DNA of 17,886 nucleotides from assembly GCA_023432235.1 (NCBI GenBank), contig JAEYUX010000012.1, positions 1 through 17,886 of the forward strand. The letters are read 5' to 3'. A program made the position numbers and the translations under genes. The notes under the pieces are model-generated. The model saw only the letters and a list, made by a program, of their open reading frames with translations. It did not search any database and was not told the origin of the DNA. Shown here piece by piece: positions 13,645 to 17,886 of the stretch (the stretch's first letter is position 1; the number at the start of each line of letters is the position of its first letter). Source of the DNA: Actinomycetes bacterium. GTDB taxonomy: Bacteria > Actinomycetota > Actinomycetes > Actinomycetales > Demequinaceae.

Positions 13645-14277
13645 ATGTCCCATGCACCAGCGGCGATGCCTTCCCCCATCCACGCTACTCGACCGAATCA
13701 AGTGGCGGTCGGGACCATAGTCTGGCTGAGTTCTGAGCTGATGTTCTTCGCGGGTCTCTTCGCGATGTACTTCACGCTCCGCGGCGAGGCGTCGGCGGAA
13801 TGGGCCGCAAACGTGCCGCTCCTCAATGTTCCCTTCGCTCTTGTCAACACATCAGTGCTGGTTGCGTCGTCCTTTACGGCACAGGCTGGCGTGTGGGCCG
13901 CAGAGCGTTACCAGCGTCGGCGCACTGGACCGTTGTGGAATTTCCGCACCTGGGGCATGCACGAGTGGTTTGTCCTCACGTACATCATGGGCTCGATCTT
14001 TATTGCTGGCCAGGTATTTGAGTATGCGGAACTCGTCCAGCACGGACTCACCATCTCGTCGTCGCCTTATGGCTCCGCTTTCTACTTGGCAACAGGCTTC
14101 CACGGTCTCCACGTGCTCGGTGGCTTGATTGCCATGCTGTTCGTCCTCGGCCGCTCTTTCGTGGCGAAGAAGTTCGGCACCCATGAGGCCACCACTGCCA
14201 TCGTCGTGTCGTACTACTGGCACTTTGTCGACGTGGTGTGGGTCGCCTTGTTCATCGTCATCTACGGCTTGAGGTAG
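13645..14277 (+). CDS. ctaE: Cytochrome c oxidase (aa3) subunit III
   Basis: CtaE is the five-helix subunit III of the aa3 oxidase in the actinobacterial bcc-aa3 supercomplex. The 210-residue protein has membrane segments at about 22-45, 64-85, 107-127, 145-170 and 184-206. Strong family blocks are VGTIVWLSSELMFFAGLFA, LVASSFTAQ, SPYGSAFYLATGFHGLHV and SYYWHFVDVVW. The start is taken as ATG 13645 because the in-frame ATG at 13636 overlaps the -10 element and no ribosome site fits it. The qcrC start follows after 7 nt, and the order ctaE-qcrC-qcrA-qcrB is conserved in Actinobacteria. The catalytic subunits I and II are not in this window. Confidence 0.94.
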   Translation: MSHAPAAMPSPIHATRPNQVAVGTIVWLSSELMFFAGLFAMYFTLRGEASAEWAANVPLLNVPFALVNTSVLVASSFTAQAGVWAAERYQRRRTGPLWNFRTWGMHEWFVLTYIMGSIFIAGQVFEYAELVQHGLTISSSPYGSAFYLATGFHGLHVLGGLIAMLFVLGRSFVAKKFGTHEATTAIVVSYYWHFVDVVWVALFIVIYGLR

Positions 14278-14284
14278 GAACTCC

Positions 14285-15067
14285 ATGCGACGCCTCGCTC
14301 TGAACCGCTACCACCGTGCAGCGCCGCTGGTGCTGCTCTTCGTCCTGCTCGCAGGGATCACGATCGCCGCATCGATCGCTCGTTCGGAAACCGCCACCGC
14401 GACCGAGGTGACGGCGAACGACATCGAAGAGGGACAAAAGCTCTTCGCCTCGAACTGCGCAACGTGCCACGGAATGAATGCTCAGGGTCAGGACGGCGTT
14501 GCTCCGTCCCTCATCGGCGTTGGCGCTGCGTCCGTCGACTTCCAGGTGGGCACCGGCCGGATGCCGATGCAGTCCTCCGGTCCTCAGGCCATCGCGAAGA
14601 CCGTTCAGTTCAATGCCGAGCAGATCAGCCAGCTGTCCGCCTACGTCGCATCTTTGGCGCCCGGACCCGCGATTCCTGCGGCCGAGACCGTCGACCCGTC
14701 CCAAGGTGATCCTGCACAAGGGATGAACCTGTTCCGCACCAACTGTGCGATGTGCCACGGCTCGATTGGTGGCGGCGGTGCCCTCACCCAGGGCAAGTAC
14801 GCACCCGCGTTGTGGGAGACCACCCCCACGCACATTTACGAAGCGATGCTGACTGGACCGCAGTCAATGCCCGTCTTCAACGACGCGAATCTCACCCCCG
14901 AGGACAAGCGCGACATCATCGCCTTCCTTGAAGAGCAGCGTGGAACCGCACCCGGCGGTATGTCACTTGGCTCGATTGGGCCGGTCGCCGAAGGCTTGTG
15001 GGCATGGTTGCTCGGCATGGGCATCATCGTCGGTTTCACCGTCTGGATTGGAGTCCGTTCTTCATGA
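14285..15067 (+). CDS. qcrC: Diheme cytochrome c subunit of the bcc complex
   Basis: QcrC passes electrons from the Rieske centre to the aa3 oxidase in Actinobacteria that lack a soluble cytochrome c. The 260-residue protein has an N-terminal membrane anchor or signal (about 13-32), two c-heme domains with CATCH (58-62) and CAMCH (154-158), probable axial methionines in GRMPM (M93 or M95) and SMPVF (M195), and a C-terminal membrane helix (about 237-257). Both heme domains should face outside the membrane. AGGA lies about 7 nt before ATG 14285. The stop overlaps the qcrA start as ATGA. Confidence 0.94.
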   Translation: MRRLALNRYHRAAPLVLLFVLLAGITIAASIARSETATATEVTANDIEEGQKLFASNCATCHGMNAQGQDGVAPSLIGVGAASVDFQVGTGRMPMQSSGPQAIAKTVQFNAEQISQLSAYVASLAPGPAIPAAETVDPSQGDPAQGMNLFRTNCAMCHGSIGGGGALTQGKYAPALWETTPTHIYEAMLTGPQSMPVFNDANLTPEDKRDIIAFLEEQRGTAPGGMSLGSIGPVAEGLWAWLLGMGIIVGFTVWIGVRSS

Positions 15068-16089
15068 GCATCGAGAACGCCCCGCACGCGAACGAGACGG
15101 TGCACGAGGAATTCACGGACCCCGGCCTTCCGGAGCATCACCGTCCTCGCCGTGCTGATGTCGACCCCAAGGCCGCGAAGCGCGCTGAGCGTCAGGTCGC
15201 GGTGCTGTTCGGCATCTCCGTCCTCGGTACCGTCCTCGCTATCTGGGCCTGGGCCACGATTGACGTCGGTGCTGACAACATCGCTGGTACTCAGCGCAGC
15301 ACGCTCTTCATTGGTCTCGGTCTTACGTTCGCCATGCTCGGTATTGGCACCGGTGCAATCCACTGGGCTAAGACCTTGATGCGCGACCACGAGATGGTTG
15401 AAGAACGTCACGACATGAGGTCCTCGGACGAAGCCCGTGCCGGTGCGATCGAGAACCTCACGGAGGGAGCGAAGGACTCCGGGGTTGGCGTTGGCCGTCG
15501 CGGCCTGCTCAAGGGCTCGCTTATCACGGCACTTGCTATCGCTCCCCTATCCGTTCTGGTTCCCGCCATCGGCAACATGGGTGGCGACTGGAACACATCG
15601 AAGTTCCGCCACACGATGTGGCGTGAAGGCACCCGTCTCGCCAAAGATCCCGACGGCACGCTCATCAAGGCGTCCGATGTGACGATCGGCTCGGTCTTCC
15701 ACGTGATTCCTGACGGCCTCAACGAACTCGAGCACCACAAGATCGAGGAGAAGGCCAAGGCGGTTGTCCTCTTGGTTCGTCTCGACCCGCGTGACATCAA
15801 GCATGTGCCTGGTCGCGAATCGTGGTCTTTCGACGGCATCGTTGCGTATTCCAAGATTTGCACCCACGTGGGATGCCCCGTCGCGCTGTATGAACAGCAG
15901 ACTCATCACCTGCTGTGCCCATGCCACCAGTCGACGTTTGACGTATCCGACGGCGCGAAGGTGGTCTTCGGGCCAGCGAAGCGTCCTTTGCCGCAGTTGC
16001 CGATTGCCGTGGACGACGAGGGCTACATCGTGGCCCAGAGCGACTTCCATGAGCCCGTTGGCCCGAGCTTCTGGGAGCGCGTGAAGTGA
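15064..16089 (+). CDS. qcrA: Rieske iron-sulfur subunit of the bcc complex
   Basis: QcrA carries the [2Fe-2S] cluster that takes electrons from menaquinol at cytochrome b. The 341-residue protein has an acidic N-terminus, three membrane segments (about 44-66, 80-102 and 150-170) as in other actinobacterial QcrA, and GRRGLLKG (144-151) before the third, a twin-arginine-like motif. The Rieske domain contains CTHVGC (C266, H268, C271) and CPCHQS (C285, C287, H288): C266/H268/C285/H288 bind the cluster and C271/C287 form the disulfide. An upstream frame begins at 14998, but ATG 15064 overlaps the qcrC stop by 4 nt, the expected coupled start. The stop overlaps the qcrB GTG. Confidence 0.94.
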   Translation: MSIENAPHANETVHEEFTDPGLPEHHRPRRADVDPKAAKRAERQVAVLFGISVLGTVLAIWAWATIDVGADNIAGTQRSTLFIGLGLTFAMLGIGTGAIHWAKTLMRDHEMVEERHDMRSSDEARAGAIENLTEGAKDSGVGVGRRGLLKGSLITALAIAPLSVLVPAIGNMGGDWNTSKFRHTMWREGTRLAKDPDGTLIKASDVTIGSVFHVIPDGLNELEHHKIEEKAKAVVLLVRLDPRDIKHVPGRESWSFDGIVAYSKICTHVGCPVALYEQQTHHLLCPCHQSTFDVSDGAKVVFGPAKRPLPQLPIAVDDEGYIVAQSDFHEPVGPSFWERVK

Positions 16090-17801
16090 CCGATGTGAAA
16101 CCCGCACCCTCGTCAAGTCGTTTGAACCGCGCCGCCGGCGCGACTGCGAACTGGGCAGATGAGCGCACCTCGATTGGTGCGTTCACCAAGTTCATTGCGC
16201 GCAAGATCTTCCCCGACCACTGGTCATTCATGCTCGGCGAGGTCGCGCTTTACTCGTTCATCGTCCTCTTGCTGTCGGGTGTCATCCTGACCGCGTTCTT
16301 TGTGCCGTCGATGGACATCGTCACGTATGACGGCAAGTTGCCCCAGTTCCAGGGCCAGGAAATGTCAAAGGCCTTCGAGTCGACTCTCTACATGTCGTTC
16401 GAAGTCCCTGGCGGACTCCTCATGCGCCAGATTCACCACTGGGCAGCGCTCATCTTCACGGCGTCGATCGTCACGCACATGGCCCGCATCTTCTTCACGG
16501 GTGCATTCCGTAAGCCCCGCGAGATCAACTGGCTCATTGGCTTCACGCTGATGATCCTGTCTCTTGCAGCGGGCTTCACCGGCTACTCACTGCCCGATGA
16601 CGTGCTCTCGGGTAACGGTCTGCGCATTATCGACGGTGTCATCAAGTCGATCCCGTTCCTCGGCTCGTACATCTCATACTGGTTGTTCGGCGGCGAGTTC
16701 CCTGGTGAACAGCTCATTCCACGCATGTTCACCGCGCATGTGCTGTTGATTCCAGCGCTCATCCTTGGGCTTATTGCCGTCCACCTGTTCCTGGTGTTCC
16801 TGCAAAAGCACACGCAGTACCCGGGACCGGGCCGTACCAACAAGAACGTCGTCGGCTTGCCCCTGTTCCCCGTGTACACGGCCAAGGCTGGCGGCTTCTT
16901 CTTCGTCGTGTTTGGCGTCATTGCCGCTCTCGGCGCCACGTTGCAGATCAATGCGGTGTGGAACTACGGTCCGTACGACCCGTCCCCCGTGTCTGCTGGA
17001 ACGCAGCCCGACTGGTACATGCTGTTTATTGACGGTGCGCTACGCGTGATGCCGGGCAACGTTGAGTACGTGATCGGCGGTTACACGCTGTCGCTCAACA
17101 TCTTGATTCCGGCCGTCATTCTGCCGGGATTGTTCTTCGGCTTCCTCGCGCTGTACCCGTGGATCGAGAAGTGGGCAACAGGCGATCGCGGCGAGCGTCA
17201 CATCCTTGACCGCCCGCGCAACGTGCCCGTTCGCACCGGCATCGGCGTTGCGCTTATCGCGTTCTACGTGGTGCTTGTGCTTGAGGGGTCGAACGACATC
17301 ATCGCTCACCTCTTCCACCTGTCGATCAACGATCTCACCATCTTGTTCCGCATCCTCGTGTTCGCGGTGCCGGTTGCGGCGTTCATCATCACAAAGCGCC
17401 TTGCCCTTGGTCTGCAGCGCAAGGATCGCGAGTTGGTGTTGCACGGCCACGAAACAGGCCGGATCGTCCGCTTCGAGAACGGCGAGTACATCGAAGTTCA
17501 CGAGCCCCTCTCTGAAGAGGAGCGTTGGGTGCTCGTGTCGTACGACGCTTTGCGCCCGCACGAGTTGGCTCCCGAGCACAACGAACATGGTGTGCGTCGC
17601 AAGGGGTACCGCTGGGAGCGTGTCAAGGCCCGCCTGTCTCGCTTCTACTACGAGGACCGTGTGGAGCCCGTGACCCCTGCTGAACTTCATGCAGCGCACG
17701 AGGCACACCACGCTGAGGTTGAAGCGATGGCGGCACGTGCCGAAGCTGACGTGGCAGAAAAGTCAGCGTCAGCCGCGGATCGCGCCGATGCCGAATCGTA
17801 A
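16086..17801 (+). CDS. qcrB: Cytochrome b subunit of the bcc complex
   Basis: QcrB is the menaquinol-oxidising membrane subunit and, in mycobacteria, the target of Q203-type inhibitors. The 571-residue protein has a cytoplasmic N-terminus, about eight membrane helices, heme ligands H117/H131 and H218/H233, and PDWY (308-311), the actinobacterial form of the PEWY quinol-site motif. The second histidine pair is 15 residues apart, as in b6-type proteins. After about residue 437 a long hydrophilic C-terminal extension follows, ending in an Ala/Glu/His-rich, probably helical tail (about 530-571). Translation starts at GTG 16086, overlapping the qcrA stop (GTGA), so coupled synthesis is likely. Confidence 0.94.
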   Translation: MTDVKPAPSSSRLNRAAGATANWADERTSIGAFTKFIARKIFPDHWSFMLGEVALYSFIVLLLSGVILTAFFVPSMDIVTYDGKLPQFQGQEMSKAFESTLYMSFEVPGGLLMRQIHHWAALIFTASIVTHMARIFFTGAFRKPREINWLIGFTLMILSLAAGFTGYSLPDDVLSGNGLRIIDGVIKSIPFLGSYISYWLFGGEFPGEQLIPRMFTAHVLLIPALILGLIAVHLFLVFLQKHTQYPGPGRTNKNVVGLPLFPVYTAKAGGFFFVVFGVIAALGATLQINAVWNYGPYDPSPVSAGTQPDWYMLFIDGALRVMPGNVEYVIGGYTLSLNILIPAVILPGLFFGFLALYPWIEKWATGDRGERHILDRPRNVPVRTGIGVALIAFYVVLVLEGSNDIIAHLFHLSINDLTILFRILVFAVPVAAFIITKRLALGLQRKDRELVLHGHETGRIVRFENGEYIEVHEPLSEEERWVLVSYDALRPHELAPEHNEHGVRRKGYRWERVKARLSRFYYEDRVEPVTPAELHAAHEAHHAEVEAMAARAEADVAEKSASAADRADAES

Positions 17802-17832
17802 GCATTTGCCCTGATCGTGACGTGACAAATGC
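17802..17832 (+). terminator. Possible terminator hairpin after qcrB
   Basis: GCATTTG (17802-17808) and CAAATGC (17826-17832) are perfect complements with a 17-nt loop, starting directly after the qcrB stop. No U-tract follows. The long loop and short stem make it a weak terminator candidate. Confidence 0.35.
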
Positions 17833-17843
17833 GGGGGCGCGCC

Positions 17844-17855
17844 GGGGGGGGGGGG
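17844..17855 (+). repeat. Run of 12 G in a G/C-only end segment
   Basis: Twelve consecutive G lie within a tail (17831-17880) made almost only of G and C, unlike the balanced GC of the rest of the window. It may be genuine intergenic DNA or low-quality sequence at a contig end. Confidence 0.6.
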
Positions 17856-17886
17856 CGCGTGGCGCCGGCCGACGGGGGACTCCGTG

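Noticed and set aside
1..17886. Mobile elements, tRNA genes, CRISPR arrays or anti-phage islands
   Set aside because: I found no transposase or integrase motifs, no spaced direct repeats and no tRNA-like clover; gene order and composition look like core chromosome throughout.

Overview
The window is a gene-dense stretch of an actinobacterial chromosome with fairly high GC, probably from a Micrococcales/Actinomycetales relative. The evidence is the gene content and order: an Rv2175c-type DNA-binding protein, a PknL-position PASTA kinase, class II DAHP synthase, PPi-type phosphofructokinase, a long-chain acyl-CoA synthetase, a DnaQ/UvrC-like fusion nuclease, trpD, and then ctaE-qcrC-qcrA-qcrB. 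From memory, this is the backbone of the Mycobacterium tuberculosis Rv2175c-Rv2196 segment with several genes absent or replaced. I see no tRNA, rRNA, insertion sequence, prophage, CRISPR array or sign of recent transfer.

Layout. (1) 8-3397 is a cell-envelope/signalling block: an Rv2175c-like regulator (minus), a divergent secreted LysM lytic transglycosylase, and a membrane Ser/Thr kinase with four extracellular PASTA domains. (2) 3413-7822 is a minus-strand metabolic block read ROK glucokinase, PlsC acyltransferase, PPi-dependent phosphofructokinase, AroG; the last two overlap by 4 nt. (3) 7908-9686 is a FadD-type acyl-CoA synthetase, followed by a perfect 13-bp hairpin shared with a convergent small CxxC protein gene. 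(4) 10001-11722 is a fusion nuclease with DEDDh exonuclease, GIY-YIG, a UvrC-like four-cysteine set and a UVR motif. (5) 11723-12024 is a 302-nt convergent gap without a convincing gene but with nested inverted repeats and a promoter-like pair. (6) 12025-13531 (minus) is a degenerate receiver-domain protein followed by trpD. (7) 13645-17801 is ctaE-qcrCAB, encoding part of the cytochrome bcc-aa3 respiratory supercomplex. The sequence ends in a G-rich stretch with a run of 12 G that may be a contig-end artefact.

How the genes work together. The kinase and transglycosylase both address peptidoglycan, and the Rv2175c-type protein is a reported PknL substrate in mycobacteria, so block 1 reads as a wall-sensing and remodelling module. 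Block 2 joins glucose phosphorylation, the PPi-dependent glycolytic step, entry to aromatic amino-acid synthesis, and phospholipid acylation. trpD continues the aromatic pathway, and the qcr/cta cluster supplies the terminal respiratory chain.

No wholly new system is evident; this is mostly conserved core genome. The points most worth a second look are the UvrC-type cysteine ligand pattern and UVR motif in the DnaQ/GIY-YIG fusion, a set of starts with -10-like hexamers 6-7 nt upstream (candidate leaderless genes), the receiver protein lacking the conserved Thr and Lys, the structured 302-nt gap, and the cysteine pair in the last PASTA domain.
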